Shown here: piece after piece, positions 1-12,279 of the stretch | Numbering within the stretch: position 1 is the first letter of the stretch | Layout of the letters: each line of letters starts with the position of its first letter | Program-made: the position numbers and the translations under genes | Notes under the pieces: model-generated | Told to the model about the DNA's origin: nothing | Database searches by the model: none | Seen by the model: only the letters and a program-made list of their open reading frames with translations | Source: Silene latifolia | Lineage: Eukaryota > Streptophyta > Magnoliopsida > Caryophyllales > Caryophyllaceae | Reading direction: 5' to 3' | DNA: 64,000 bases | Assembly: GCF_048544455.1 (NCBI RefSeq) | Contig: NC_133529.1 | Coordinates: forward strand, 60,644,271-60,708,270

Positions 1-61
1 CTCGACAGAGTAAGCCCTACTCGATAGAGTACCCAACAGCAAATAAAACCGTAGTATTACA
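1..61 (-). repeat. 3' LTR end of element A (truncated by window)
   Basis: This holds degenerate CTCGACAGAG and CTCGATAGAG palindromes and ends in CCGTAGTATTACA. The same terminus closes the two L1 LTRs and, on the other strand, opens the LTRs of D (TGTAATACTACGG). The polypurine tract follows at 62-74 (minus strand AAGGAGGGAAGAC). Confidence 0.85.
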
Positions 62-957
62 GTCTTCCCTCCTTAAAAATGAACTTCGTCTCCTAAGTTC
101 AAACCCAACCTATAAAACATGAACTCCGCCAACTATGCCTACCTTCACAACATGGCTCACGATATCATATCAACTACATTATAGCCTCTCGACACTAACT
201 CCATACACTATCGAATACCATCCACAAACGCCGCTAGCTCCGTCTCATTAACATATTATCCACTACCAAATCCAATATCAAGACAATCCACCAAGCAAGA
301 TCAACCACCAAACGGAATGTTAAATTCTACCACCCTTAAAATGAACTTCGTCCTCGAAGTTTACTCACACTCATAAACATCATCATCCAACTGTCAACAC
401 TATCGAAGTATTCTCACACTCCTAAACATCACACTACTACAAGCACGGCCATGACCTGTTAACAATATCAACCACAATACAAATCCATCCTTTATTCTCC
501 ACCAATACTCAAACTTCCAAATCTACTACAACATGTACAACCATCAAACTCTCTCTATCGCATCCTACTCCTCTTAAGATAAATGTTACGTCCTCGTAAC
601 TCACTAATACTAGATCTTGAGCTATATCTTACTCTAACAGTTCTCCTACCTGAAGTTATTCTAACAGTTCTCCTACTTGAAGTTATTCTGCACTCCATCT
701 AACCAATACCATAAAATCCTTAGCATAACCAAAACTCCAACTCTTCCACATTACCGTAAAACGACATACCTCTCTATATAAAGCACCTATCTCCAAAAGC
801 ATAACTCACGATCCACACTTGTTATACACACTCACACTAGATCCTGAAGTTCTTTTCTTTTGTTACCGCAAAACTCATCCATACTTAACATGATACTAAT
901 TGTCAACACCCTATACTCACTGTCTCAATAAATATTACGAACCACTTGCCGCTTTCA
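62..957 (-). mobile_element. Element A internal region, piece 1 (non-coding)
   Basis: The sequence aligns by eye with about 12458-13430 of L1. It carries the polypurine tract at 62-74 and a second tract-like motif near 336-362 (CACCCTTAAAATGAACTTCG). The plus strand is very poor in G. Similarity to L1 runs through GAACCACTTG near 940-950 and then fades, so the junction with the following insert is only approximate. No conserved coding frame is visible. Confidence 0.7.
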
Positions 958-1810
958 GCTCCGCACACACGTTCCTATGGACATGGGCCACAAGCCGGTA
1001 TGCGGGCGAGAGCCGCCTACCGGTCCGTAGTCACGGGCCACCTGCACGCCAAGCCAAACTGTGGACATGCAGCGGTCTTTGGAAAGCCACGCTCGGTGGC
1101 GTAAAATTGCTTTCGACCGGATTGTTTTAGATCGGTCGGTTTCGTCTCGGCAAGGGCCACGAAACAATGTAGAGATGTTCGGAGTCGCCACCAAGCAATT
1201 ATAGGATGCCTAGAAACCGTTCGAAATCCACTTTATACCTAGGTCAATCAAGGCAAAAAGAGGTTTTTGACATAGGTACTAAAGATAAGGACTCATCCCC
1301 CTTTTAGCATTCTATGCCTAAAATGACTCTCGTACGCCCTGGAAAAGGCCATCCACTATCCAAAGGTTTTGAGTAAGGGGTGAGGGTACGTATTGGGAAG
1401 CCCTTTAATCGGACACCCAATCCCGCCCGCGTTAGCGGCCTCTACTGATCGATCGTGGTTGTTTAAGTGCAAAAGTTGATAAAACGGTTTAAATGCATGA
1501 ATGCGCATCCAAAAGTCTTAACCTAACATGTGAAGATTTCCTAAGTCGGTTTGTTTATCCAAATATCAAGAAAATGATGTCGAGTTGGATTTAGATTGAT
1601 TTACATGTGAAACGGAAATTAAACATCCATTTATCAAGTTCGGATTATGGTGCTTTACACGATCCATTTATTTGAAAAAGCGTGTTAAATGACAAAGTGT
1701 AAAAATGTAAACTTGCCAATCTGATCCGTCATGTATTCGGGTTAACCGTAATCAGGATCGTCCTAGACAAGTGCTAAAATGAAACAGAACAGTGCCAGGC
1801 AGCTTATTAG

Positions 1811-3160
1811 GGCGCGAGCCATTAGGCGAGGGAACAAGGTCTGTCCCGATTTTGAAATATGAAAACAGACGGCCTCTTGGGGCGCGAGCCATGAGCCGAC
1901 CCAAGGGGCGTCTTCTGGTTGTTAAAAAGGTTATTTAAAACCATATTTGTGATGAATGATTTGCAAGTATTGTCTGCATGACTCGGAATAATTACTATTA
2001 TGTTAGTAATATTCGTTGTCGGATTTGCAAGTTTGAAAAGTATAGTTTACAAATAAAAATGTAAAATATGTGTGCTTGACCGCTTTATCACCGTACTCGA
2101 ATTAAACCGACATGGTATTTATTTTAACCAAGGGTGACGTACGATATGGTCAAGACAAAGACTAAAATAAAATAAAAGTGAAAGGAAAATGTTTGATATG
2201 AACTAAATATGTTAAGTTCGTTTATTTGTAATTAGTCGATATTTATCACCGTACTCGGATTAAACCGACATGGTATAAAGAACCAAGGATAATTATGAAT
2301 TATGACTAATATATTTACAAATGTAAACAAATGAGAAAAATGGTAAATAAAAGAAAAGAATTTCCTTTAAAATGTAATTAACCAATTAATATCACCGAGT
2401 CACGGATTAAACCGTCGTGGTATATGGAACCAAGGGTGATTATGATTTATGGTTAAAAAGTTTGTCATAAAAATGATTTGGAACATTTGAAATGGTAAAA
2501 ACCGATTGCAAATAAGAAATGAAATAAAGAGGAAAGACGAGAATAAACACGGCTGGATTAAGGCCTGAGAGGACATTGAGGCGCGAGCCATGCTGCTACT
2601 AAAGTAGCCGCTGTCTCAGGCCAAAATCCGGTTTTGGCTCGTCTAACCTATTTTTGATTCGTGTTATGCATTATTCATGCTTATAAACTCGTAAAAACAG
2701 TAAAGACATGAAAGAAATGAGTTGTTTACACCCTCAAACTTACGTGTATTGATGTTTGCGAGGTAGACGACTGTAGAGAAGGTTTTCTCGTAGCGACTAC
2801 TCACGATCAAAGAAGTTTAAAAGAGTGCCTTAAAAAGGATTTTGTTTTGAAAATATGTTGAAAATATGTTAATTAAAACATGTTGATTGATGAATTGAGT
2901 TGGTCGAATGGGTCGGTCGAATGCACGACGACGGTACCAAACAAAATGTGTAAGGCTTGTATTTTCGATCGGTAGGTCGAAAACACGTGTCGATTTTGTG
3001 ACTTAAGAGGTCGAGTCTAGAAGTTTAAGGGAGAAGTGAGGGGGCGGATGCTCGCGTGAAGATTATGGTGTGTGAAGGCTGATATTTATAAAGAAATGTG
3101 GGATGGTAGGTCGGTTGAGTTTGCTTAGAGGCTAAGCAGATAGCCCATTGAGGCGCGAGG
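1811..3160 (+). repeat. Dispersed GGCGCGAGCC motif, four copies in insert I
   Basis: Copies lie at 1811-1820, 1881-1890, 2580-2589 and 3152-3160 (the last ends GAGG). The motif has GGC/GCC arms around GCGA and is CpG-rich in an AT-rich context. The first two are followed by ATTAGGCGAG and ATGAGCCGAC, so a longer ancestral unit is likely. Confidence 0.6.
2088..2450 (+). repeat. Three spaced copies of a unit reading ATCACCG..GGATTAAACCG..TGGTAT
   Basis: Copies start near 2088, 2244 and 2391, about 150 bases apart. Each has ATCACCG, then GATTAAACCG (ATTAAACCG in copy 1), then TGGTAT, then ACCAAGG. The spacers are AT-rich and less conserved. This looks like an old tandem array with units of about 150 bases. 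Confidence 0.65.
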
Positions 3161-3719
3161 CACCTAGTGATCCAAATGAGTGTACTGTCCTTTTCGCAAA
3201 TTTGGATTTTCCATTTGCTCTAACCAATGTTTTGTTGGTTGTGATTTGTGGTCTTAGGTGATTGATTAGCCGTGTAAGCTTGATCTTGGGTGTTATTTGC
3301 GGTAGGTTTTTGTGTTCTTGACTCGGGTTTGACCCGTGTGAGTTGGGATTTGAATTTCTAGTCGATTTTTGGCCCGGTGTCGGTTTTGACTCTAATTAGG
3401 GTCAATTTAATGGAAATGACATGATAAAGACATTCATGGCATTATTTTCGACATTCGAGATTTGAGTTGACTCGGGTTGACTCAGGTTCACTTGAGTTGC
3501 GGGTTTTTGAGTCGGTTTTGGGTCCGAAGACGGTTTTAACTCTAAATAGTGTTGTTTTAATGCAAATGAAGTTAGAAAACTTTTGAAATCATTTTTCATA
3601 TCTGAGTAGTGCATTAAACCGTCTCATGTATAGCCAATCCACGCACGCATATCAAAAACACGTTATAGTCCGATCATCATCGGGTGGTTTTTGGAAGGTG
3701 CAGATACTGGGTATCAACA

Positions 3720-5629
3720 GTTCCACAAAACTCTTGCCACAATTATGTCCACCAATGCCTCATCTAAAACAAGATCAAAAGTACTCTAACAACCTCTCAC
3801 AATTGTGTCCCATCAACAGAATATTACTATACCATGACAACAACGGAACCATACCCAACTCTCTTTCATATCATACTCTACACTCACTCCAAAGCCGACA
3901 CTGATAAGAAACTTTAATAAACAAAACAACAGTCTGTATGTCCAAACCAAAACTCACAGGAAACAGCAGTAAACAAAACAACAATTTATATAACTAGTAT
4001 ACACTTTCGAAAACTCGTCTCATAAGTATCCCGTCTACTCCACCACAACCGATAACGGCATCTCAACACCGCCACCAAAAGCCGCACCGTAGCGTGAAAA
4101 ATACCCGCATTACAACACGAAGTATCGTGCCCGGATCACCACCCGAGGCACAACAACCACATCGATAGACATCGCAACTTTTACAATTCCATGAACACTG
4201 ACTCAGTATAACTTCCTTGACAATAAAACTTCCTTAAAAACCTCTCTACTAGATCACAACGTAACATATCATACAGAATAAACAGATAATAACCTTACGA
4301 ATGTCATCCATACTATTAATCATGAGGTCGGAACATCACACTATCACTTACATATATCATAAATACACATACATGTATAACTAGCCATGCCAGATAACCC
4401 AAATTATCACTTTTGAATATCACCCCATTAGGTTACCGTACACAACATATATCACAGAACATTCAGATAACAACTTTAAGACTATTGCATTATACCATTA
4501 CTCGTGAGGTCAGAACCTCGCCCAAACACTTACACACACCATAGACCCATAATCGAATCTAACTAACCAATCCTGATCACGTAAGTTACCACCTGATAAA
4601 GGTTACCTCTCGCCCGAGCTTAACTCGTATGCCCTTCATAACACATTCGCCCATTCACATAACTATCACCTCCTGCCAATATAAATATACCGCTAATACT
4701 CAACTACTAGTAACCGCCTCCTATAACCACATCTTATACTCCCTCACAACCATACATATCAATCTGGACTCTACAAAATCAACCTCTTTAGAATTGCTAT
4801 GTTTCCTATTTATCATCACCCTTAACCACTAGTGATAACACCTCAACACTACCACTGTTCGTATATCAAACCTCTTACACTCGTCTCTAAATATCACGGT
4901 TTCTTTCCCATCTTCGGTTAACATCCCAAATAACGAACATCAAATCCATCAATAAAATTACCTCAACATTTATTCCAATTCTATCCTTAATTGTATCGTC
5001 ACGTAACTCCCCACCAAAATCTCATATTGTGTCAATACTTTACCAACTTTTTACTTTCCTTACTTCCTCGAAACTCATGCCTTGATGTTGTCCTGAAACT
5101 CCTATATAACCATTAACTCACACCCTCTCATGATACTATCGCACATTTCTATGATTCCTTACTTTCATGCTGCTTAACTCTGGTCGACGGTCTCTCAGCT
5201 TACTTTCATCTTTCTTTTCCCTTTACACTCAACAATACTAATTAATAGTTCATCTCCTTACTCCTTGTACCTAACTCTGTAGTAGTCCGGTTACCTCTTT
5301 TAGTGCCTTCTCACTCTTTCTTATCATGGGTCCTCTCTCATCATGCTACTCCCTCACACTTGCCACTAATCAATCCACAAAATTAACGTATACTGTTCAA
5401 CCAATTGCATCTCCCTTTTTCATCTCTAGAAATCAAAATTCATTTTATACCGTTAATTGCAAAAGGAAATTACACACTAGGCTCACCTCTTGATAATCCA
5501 AATTCCCAAACTAATTTTCTATCTACAAATCCACATCGTGGCATAACTCAATCTAAGCTCTTTATACACCATTCTTTTCCATCTATCTACAACGACCTTT
5601 CTATTACATATATTCTTAACCAACCCAGT
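3720..5629 (-). mobile_element. Element A internal region, piece 2 (non-coding)
   Basis: The sequence is collinear with about 13450-15340 of L1; for example ACAAGATCAAAA followed by AACAACCTCTCACAA is shared with only substitutions. The plus strand is again G-poor. It ends at the target site CCAGT (5625-5629), where T is inserted. The small plus-strand ORFs here are not kept in L1 and have no domain, so I call no gene. Confidence 0.75.
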
Positions 5630-5962
5630 TGTTTTTCAGGAATTCTTACAAAGATAATGTCCTACCAGGGATGTATTTGCAGGGCAATCTAACTCAAAAC
5701 AAGTAGCCTGACTAGTACGACGGATTGAATAAAGAACAAACACTAAAATAAGACACAAAGATTTATACGTGGAAAAGCCCTGGGAATAAGGGAAAAAACC
5801 ACGGGCACCAAGCCAGGAGGGATTATTACTATGATTTTAGGTATCCTGACAGGGAATGTGTATGTAAGGCAAGGAATTGAGTAGGGCTGCTTAATAATAA
5901 TGCTAAGTAGTTTATGAATACAAATATGAGAGCAAAAATACGAGTGAATAAGTAAGTGTCTT
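5630..5962 (-). repeat. 3' LTR of T, first part
   Basis: It matches the 5' LTR (61639 onward) almost base for base, including the block ACCACGGGCACCAAGCCAGG. It stops after TAAGTGTCTT, where the LINE is inserted; the rest of the LTR resumes at 29343. Confidence 0.92.
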
Positions 5963-6060
5963 GAATGTGAATGGAAACCTGTTCCATTTGGACAGAGTCC
6001 TCCTTGATAGTGTCTTAATTCATACGATGTGATGCTTCCACTAAGGAAAAAACACGATTA

Positions 6061-6645
6061 TGGTTTGCCAGAGTCCTCATTGAAGTTCCATTTGGACAGA
6101 AACTCCCTGATTTTGTTAAATTTTTAGATGAGGAAGGTCAAATTGTTAAACTTGCACTTGAATGTGAATGGAAACCTGTTCTATGTGGTGTCTGTGGTGG
6201 AACTGGGCATGAAAGTGACCAATGTAGGAATCCTAAGCAAAAATCTCAGAAATCTGCTGCACCCACACAGAAACAATGGATACCAAAAACTCAACCTGCT
6301 TGTTTCCAGGCTGCTCCTAAACCCAGTCAAAAACCTACTGTCATTCAGTCTGCCCCTGCTTCACAGCCTGAGACTCCTGTGATTGTTGGTGCTCCTTCTA
6401 AAAAAACTCTAGAGGAAGTCCAGCATAAATTACAGGTCTCCTGGAATAAAGATGGGACTTATCAGCAAGTCTAAACACCTGCTAGGCCAGTCATAACCCT
6501 TAGCAGAAAAGAAATTATCACTATAGGGAAGAATTCGTCCAGCTTTAAGGAGTATACATTTATGGATGCTTTGAATTATGCTACTCCTAAGGTTGAAATT
6601 GGTACAAATGGTAGTGTAGTACTCCCAAGTGGGAGTAATGCCTAG
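6061..6645 (+). pseudogene. LINE ORF1 C-terminal part (zinc-knuckle RNA-binding protein)
   Basis: The open frame begins in mid-domain (WFARVLIEV...) and resembles the end of the DUF4283-type domain of plant LINE ORF1 proteins. It is followed by a CCHC knuckle (CGVCGGTGHESDQC) and a basic, proline-rich tail. These proteins coat LINE RNA. A TAA at 6472-6474 interrupts the frame, which then runs on to TAG at 6643-6645. The endonuclease ORF starts at ATG 6638, so the two ORFs overlap in ATGCCTAG, a compact arrangement suggesting coupled translation. The N-terminal part is absent because of 5' truncation. Confidence 0.75.
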
Positions 6646-7600
6646 TCTGGGATTCTGGAACATTAGGGGGCTTAACAGTTTATCTAAACAAAAACAAGTC
6701 AAATGGTTTTTACACACTCACTAAATAAACTTGTTTGGTCTCCTTGAGACAAAGGTCAAACCTTTGTCTCTAAATGTTGTCAGGAATAACATGTGTGATG
6801 GATGGTTTGTATCAACTAATACTTCTTGCCATCCTGGAGGAAGGGTTTGGGTTTTATGGAAGCTAAATGTGTTTTATGTCAACTTTCTTCACTATAGTGC
6901 CCAAGGAATTCATATGGAGATAACTGAAATTAGCACTCAATTCCACTTCTTTTGCACAATGGTTTATGCTTTTAATGATATTGTTGATAGGAAATCCCTT
7001 TGGGCTGAATTAAATTCTTTTGCTGATAATATCTCTGCCCCTTGGCTTGTATGTGGTGATTTTAACTGCGCGTTAAGTCCTACTGAGAGGCTGGGTGGTC
7101 GCACTAGCATTGAAGAAATGGAATATTTCCAAGCCTCTATAGATTATTGTGCTCTAATGGATAGCCCTGCTGTTGGTTATTATTACACTTGGAACAACAA
7201 ACAAGACCCCTCCACTAGGTTGGATAGAGTTTTAGTGAATCATGAGTGGCTCCAAGGTAGGAATGATGCTTATGCAAATTTCTATAATGAAGGTTTATTT
7301 GATCATTCCCCATGCATTATCCAAGACTCAATGTCTACCTTTGAGGGTCGGAAGAGTTTTAAATATTTCAACATGTGGAGTGAAGTAGATGAATTTCTCC
7401 CTTGCATTCAACATCACTGGTGTATTAGATGGAAAGGAACCAAAATGTTTAAGGTTGTAATGAAATTAAAAATCTTGAAAAAACCTCTCAAATACCTTAA
7501 CAAGTTTCTCTTTGCTGATGTAGAGAATAGCACAGTGCATGCTTGGAAAATTCTTGATGCTCTGCAGAGTGAACTAAAACTAAATCCAATTGATCCACAC
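6638..7600 (+). pseudogene. LINE ORF2, endonuclease domain (APE type)
   Basis: The frame starts MPSLGFWNIRGLN, the usual first strand of the apurinic-like endonuclease that nicks target DNA. Further signatures are LLETK, VCGDFN, TRLDRVLVN and FDHSP (metal-binding and catalytic positions of the exonuclease-endonuclease-phosphatase fold). A TAA at 6719-6721 breaks the frame early. The ORF then stays open for 290 codons up to the insertion of element C after 7600. With C and one target-site copy removed, the frame continues at 25025, so the insertion did not itself shift the frame. Confidence 0.85.
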
Positions 7601-9317
7601 TGAAGAGTCAAGGACGAGAACACCTAAGAGACGGAGGGGGTGAATTAGGTGTCCAATTAAAATTTTTAAGCTTGAATTAAGCTTCTTTGAAATCTAGGAC
7701 AATAGACTAAACTGATATGGACAATACTTTAAATGATAGAGGTGTTTATACTTAGAACTATTTGAGTTATAAGTATATACACACACGAATTCAGCTCAGT
7801 ATATGTCACAGTAAAGTCGACTGTTGCACAGACCAGAAAAGTATGAATGAAAGAGTATTTTTCTTCAACTTAGCAATGAAGATATAAAGTGAATACCTTT
7901 TAAGTTGAAAACTTGAGATACTTAATCGTTTTAAGTTCACAAGATTGAATCAATTAGCAGGTCTGAGACACAGTATTGAACACTGTGACACAGACAGATT
8001 GCGAGATAAATAATATAAAAATAAGGAGAACAAACGTAAAAGTAAATGAACAAACAAGACGATGTTTTAGAAAATTGGTTCAGCCTCTACTCCGAGGCCT
8101 ACGTCCAACCATTATTTTATTATTTGTTTAGAAATGTACTCAAACAACTAAACCCCTTACAATGAAAATAACTCGCCAACCTACTCCGGTTGCACTTGCT
8201 TGAAGCTACTCCGCTTCAAGAATTTCACTTGCTCAAAGCTACTCTGCTTCAAGACTTAAGTTCTATCTCACAGGTTTACAAAGTCTTTGAATCTCAATCG
8301 TTCACTTAATGAACTTGGAGATCACAATTAAGACCTAAACACGAGAATCATGGAACAAACTCAGATGTCACAGTGTAGTGAACTGATACATGGAGATTTA
8401 CAGCTCTTTTGAGAAACGATTGAAGACTTTTAAAATAGAAAACAGTTTTGCAAATAAGTTGAAGAACAAGAGCTGATGTTTTGCAAAGTGTTTTAACAAT
8501 TAATGCTCAGAAAAGTCTTGAGAAATAAATGATACTAAGACTTGCTATTTATAGTAGAAGTAGTGGTCTTAAGGTGAATACTTTAAGATTAATTAATCAC
8601 ACAATAAAATAACTAGCCTTATTTGATTGAAAGTGTTCGGTGTTGCGTGTGAGTGCAACAACCAGGTTGCTTTGCTTCTTATTTTAGTTTTAAAACTTCA
8701 ACACATTTGACAAGTGACAACTTACCACAAATGGAAGAGTGCTTTAGTACTTGACTAAATCAACTTTCCATTTATGTAAAAGTAGATGCACAACTTTAGA
8801 GGTGTCAACATGTGAGATTTGCAAATTGATTTTTCAGATTTGTTTTCAAACTATGATGATTCAAATGTTAAAACTTTAAAAATATGAAAGTTGTAAAGAT
8901 TTTCACACTTAAACTTTTCGAATAATAGTTCCTCCATACGGCAGTATCAGAAATCACAGTGCAGTGCACTGTTGCATGGTTTTGCAGCCACTTGACGTAA
9001 ATGAGAATGTTACACTTACTCTTACATTTTTCGACTAATGCTAGGATCATATCATTGTCTTGACTTCTTGTTGACTTCATATTGATCATGTTAAGCCGTC
9101 TTTGAGAGTCCATTTGATTGCTTCAATCACTAAGCATTTGTAATCGTTTACAACATTTGACTACGGCTAAGGGATTTCTTGTCATAACTTCATCTTGATT
9201 ATTCTTGAACCATCTTTGGATATTCATTGAGTGTTTCAAATGCTAAACATTATAACTAAGAAGCAAACAATTAACTAACAATGAAACTTGGCATCATCAA
9301 CCAAGTGTGTTCTAACA
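7601..9317 (-). repeat. 3' LTR of C
   Basis: It reads TGAAGAGTCAAGG...GTTCTAACA. It matches the other LTR closely, apart from substitutions and a segment of about 45 bases present only in the 5' copy. A TATA-like box on the minus strand (CTACTATAAATAGC) lies at 8544-8557. Several CACTG/CAGTG motifs, including CAGTGCACTG near 8961-8970, are present. Confidence 0.92.
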
Positions 9318-9332
9318 AATTCCCCCTTTGAT
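9318..9332 (-). promoter_or_regulatory. Polypurine tract of C
   Basis: The minus strand reads ATCAAAGGGGGAATT directly before the 3' LTR. This purine run would prime plus-strand DNA synthesis. Two similar runs occur further inside, near 9359-9369 and 9541-9554. Confidence 0.8.
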
Positions 9333-10749
9333 GATGGCAAGTTTTAATAATGTGTGAAGTTCCCCCTTAACCTATGGTTTGCCGGTCTTTAAGCATTCAA
9401 CATAAAACATACAAAACATGATCAAGGCAAGAAAGAGTCAATATACTTAGTCTAACTAGAACATCTAACCAAGGTCGTAAGACATATTACGGTGAACGTA
9501 AGCCTAAGAGTTAAGGGGTCATACATAAGACATAATTAAACTACTTCCCCCTCTTGACATCATCAAGGGAGGGCAAAACATAGTGACGAACACAGTTTGA
9601 CATAATTTAACAACAAACAAGGCAAGGTTCAACAAATAAAATAAGTACGGTTTGCAAAAGAATTTGGAAAACATTAAGCCAAAATGGGTTATGGTAATGG
9701 ATAACAGGGCTAGAAATGGGGTTAATCAAGGCATCATCAATTTTCTTGGAGCTTTCCCTCTCAAAGTTTGCATAAGTTCCAAAAAAATTTCATTTCAAGT
9801 TCGAATTTTCTCAAGTTCCTTGTGAGACTACATGTTATCACTAACCAATTGAGTAATGGCTACAAGAATCTTACGCAAGTTTCAAGGATTAGGAAAAGAG
9901 TTGGTGATTAATGATTTCGGACTGGGTATCAGATGCAATATTCACCTTGACAGTGGCATAGATCTTCTTCTTCCATTTTTTTTTTGAATCTTTGAACTTG
10001 AACCCCTTTTTTTTCTGTTTGGAAAACGCTTGGTGACAATGAGCTTTCATGTTAGTTTTCTTCCAAGTCATCATTAAGGATTTCAAAGATTTTCTCATTT
10101 GTAGCATGTGGTAAGGGCAATGGGTCAAGACTATTATTAAACATACCATCTTCATTCAAATTACCAACATCTTCATAAATTTCATCTTCATTTTCAACCC
10201 CAATATTCTGGTCATCTTCCTCAATTAGAGGTGTGGTTTTTTTTCATGTCACAGTGACAAAGGTTGTGGCATCAGTTTTGGGAGGAAAAATAAACTTGGG
10301 TTTCTTAGAGGAAATGGGTACTTCAACATATGAGCTTCCCAACATTTCATTTGTGGCAGCGGATTTAATGGGAGAAGTCATTGGTTTCTTTGAATTTTCT
10401 CTTTTCTTTGGGTCATAAGAATCTTGAAGATTTTGAAGTCTCGGTCGTATGAGGGTTTTGGAGGCATTTTTGAAGTGTTGATTCGGACGGTTTTAGTGAC
10501 ATGCGGGAGGTGGAGAGGTTTAATTTTTGAATGTGGGTTAAGTGGATCAATGCAACAACAACTCAAATGCAAGCATAATTATTCATATTTTTTGAACTAT
10601 ATTTTTGCATGAAGTAAACTAATTAACAATTAGGGTAATCACATGTATGTCCTCATCTTTAGTCAATCATTAAGGAAAATAAAATAATTTGAATCACATA
10701 TCACCCAATAAACCAATTTCCAACCGAAGTTTTACGAGTTATTCTCTTT
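9333..10749 (-). pseudogene. Degenerate zone between RNase H and 3' LTR of C (env position of Sireviruses)
   Basis: Only short broken minus-strand frames are found (about 9889-10155 and 10378-10572). One contains MPPKPSYDRDFK near 10466-10431, which could be the start of a former protein, followed by lysine-rich text and several stops. In several Sireviruses an env-like ORF of unknown function sits here. I cannot recognise a domain, so the assignment rests on position. Extra polypurine runs lie at 9359-9369 and 9541-9554. The remainder is AT-rich and featureless to me. Confidence 0.4.
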
Positions 10750-11062
10750 CAAACTGTTTTGTAAAAATGTCCGCTAATTGATTTTCCGTTCTACAAAAAC
10801 TAAGACAAATATTCCTTTTTACAACTTGATCACGCAAAAATGATGTCTTATGTCGATATGTTTAGTTTTAGAATGTTGTATTGGATTATTTGAGGTGTTA
10901 ATTGCACTAGTGTTATCACAAAAGATAGAAGTTGTGTCGAAGATAATACCATAGTTATGCAATTGTTGTCGTACCCAAAGAATCTGTGAGCAACAGAGTA
11001 CTGTACTATTGTATTCAATTTCAGCCATGTATAGTGCAACAACATCTTGCTTCCTGAAGGCC
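10750..11062 (-). pseudogene. pol: C pol: RNase H domain, downstream of the L1 insertion
   Basis: The minus-strand text WAFRKQDVVALYMAEIEYN followed by CDNTSAI and HSKTKHIDIRHHF is the copia RNase H domain that degrades RNA in the RNA-DNA hybrid. It begins inside codon W, which is split by the L1 insertion. The upstream part (HFLGPCLIS) lies at 18348-18380, and the two join in frame when L1 and one CATGA copy are removed. The usual ST in ALSTAEAEY is replaced by YM, and the end of the domain has stops. It is inactive. Confidence 0.85.
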
Positions 11063-12218
11063 CATGATGTAACACCCCCATACTCCAAGTGCCTTACCAG
11101 GACCACTCAGTTATAAGGATGCTACCATCTCGGTTGCCCGAGGCAATGAATATCATAAGACAATAAAGAAACGTACTTTAACAGTAATTATAGTTTAAGT
11201 GATTACATGTTCAAAACCAAAACTGATAAAAGGAAATACAAGTTCTCAAAACTATCTACTTTCAAAATACTATCAAGCGTCAGACACAGCGGAAGACTTC
11301 TAAACTACAATGTGGTGACTCATCCCAGCTATCCCATACGCATCGTCTCATACCTGCTCAATAACTGCTCACCACCCCCGAATGGATCACCACAGTTTTT
11401 AAAACATTTAAACGGGGTCAGTACTAATCACACAATTTATATGATCCAACAACACAACAAACAACATAGCTCAAATAGTCACACACACAATCACACCCAC
11501 TCCAATCAATCTCTGTCACCGACTGTCCACTGGACCAGCCCTGCCAGTGGGGGACCGCAGCCGTTCCCACCTAAGCCCCGCTCATCATACCGAGCGATAA
11601 CCCTGTCCCATTAATGTGCACATCCCCTTCCGTGGCGGGTTCCACGAAGGGCGAAACTAGGGCGTGAAGCCACTCCCGCAAGTGACTCCACTTAGCCGAG
11701 AACGCATCTCGAGAACCAGAGACAAACAATCAGCAATCACAATACAACATCAACAACCGTCTGAATCAATCAACAATATACAATCACAACCGTCTGAATC
11801 AATCAACAATCACTAATTACAGCACAATCACCACACATTATGTAATTAATACTGAGTAGGGAAACCCTACCTGGAATGCAACACAAACATCAGACGATCT
11901 AGCAGCTGTCTCAAAACTTTTCCTCTACGAACCCTTCTCCTATACACATAATCATACAATTATCACCTAATCAACATAACCCTCCCAAAACCCCCAAATC
12001 TACCCAATTAGGGTTTTAAACAAACTCAAAGAAACAGTATAAAATTGGTATGTAGATCTTACCCTTGACGCAAGGAACACTATGATGCAAAGAACAAGAT
12101 GATCCGACACTCCTAGCCTTGGGGATTTGCCAACAACGCGACGAGAGAGAACTACGTAACTCCTTTTTCTTTTGAAGGGTTGAGAAAGGTTAAAAGTGAT
12201 TAAATAAACTGACGGAAA

Positions 12219-12229
12219 CCTTTTATATC
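12219..12229 (-). promoter_or_regulatory. TATA box in the 3' LTR of L1
   Basis: The minus strand reads GATATAAAAGG. The same box is at 18107-18117 in the 5' LTR, where it would drive transcription of the element. The palindrome array begins about 50 bases upstream. Confidence 0.6.
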
Positions 12230-12279
12230 AAACTCGCGTTATTAGCAAAACCCGTCAAATCATTCCCCGTAAACCGGCT

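Larger units (their letters stand above)
958..3719. mobile_element. Insert I: unclassified, repeat-rich, probably a partial non-autonomous LTR element
   Basis: This stretch interrupts the A/L1 collinearity. It is richer in G than its surroundings and contains only short ORFs without recognisable domains. Near 1172-1187 lies GGAGTCGCCACC, a motif I associate with the leader of some plant LTR elements. The right end (GCAGATACTGGGTATCAACA, to 3719) looks like an LTR terminus. It also contains GGCGCGAGCC motifs, three copies of a roughly 60-base unit (2088-2450) and a duplicated unit at about 3318-3420 and 3470-3570. I found no convincing target-site duplication and no matching left LTR, so a truncated LTR element is only the likeliest reading. 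Confidence 0.5.

Noticed and set aside
900-1194. Two overlapping ORFs on opposite strands at the start of insert I
   Set aside because: Both are short, have no recognisable domain, and cross or abut the junction with element A.
940-3725. A 5-base target-site duplication around insert I
   Set aside because: I compared several possible ends (after GAACCACT, after TTTCAG, and before GTTCC) and found no convincing direct repeat.
11207-11614. A plus-strand ORF (MFKTKTDKRKYKFSKL...) present in both L1 LTRs (also 17094-17486)
   Set aside because: It lies in the LTR antisense to the element, the C-terminal half differs between LTRs through frameshifts, and no domain is recognisable. The duplication comes from the LTR, not from gene conservation.
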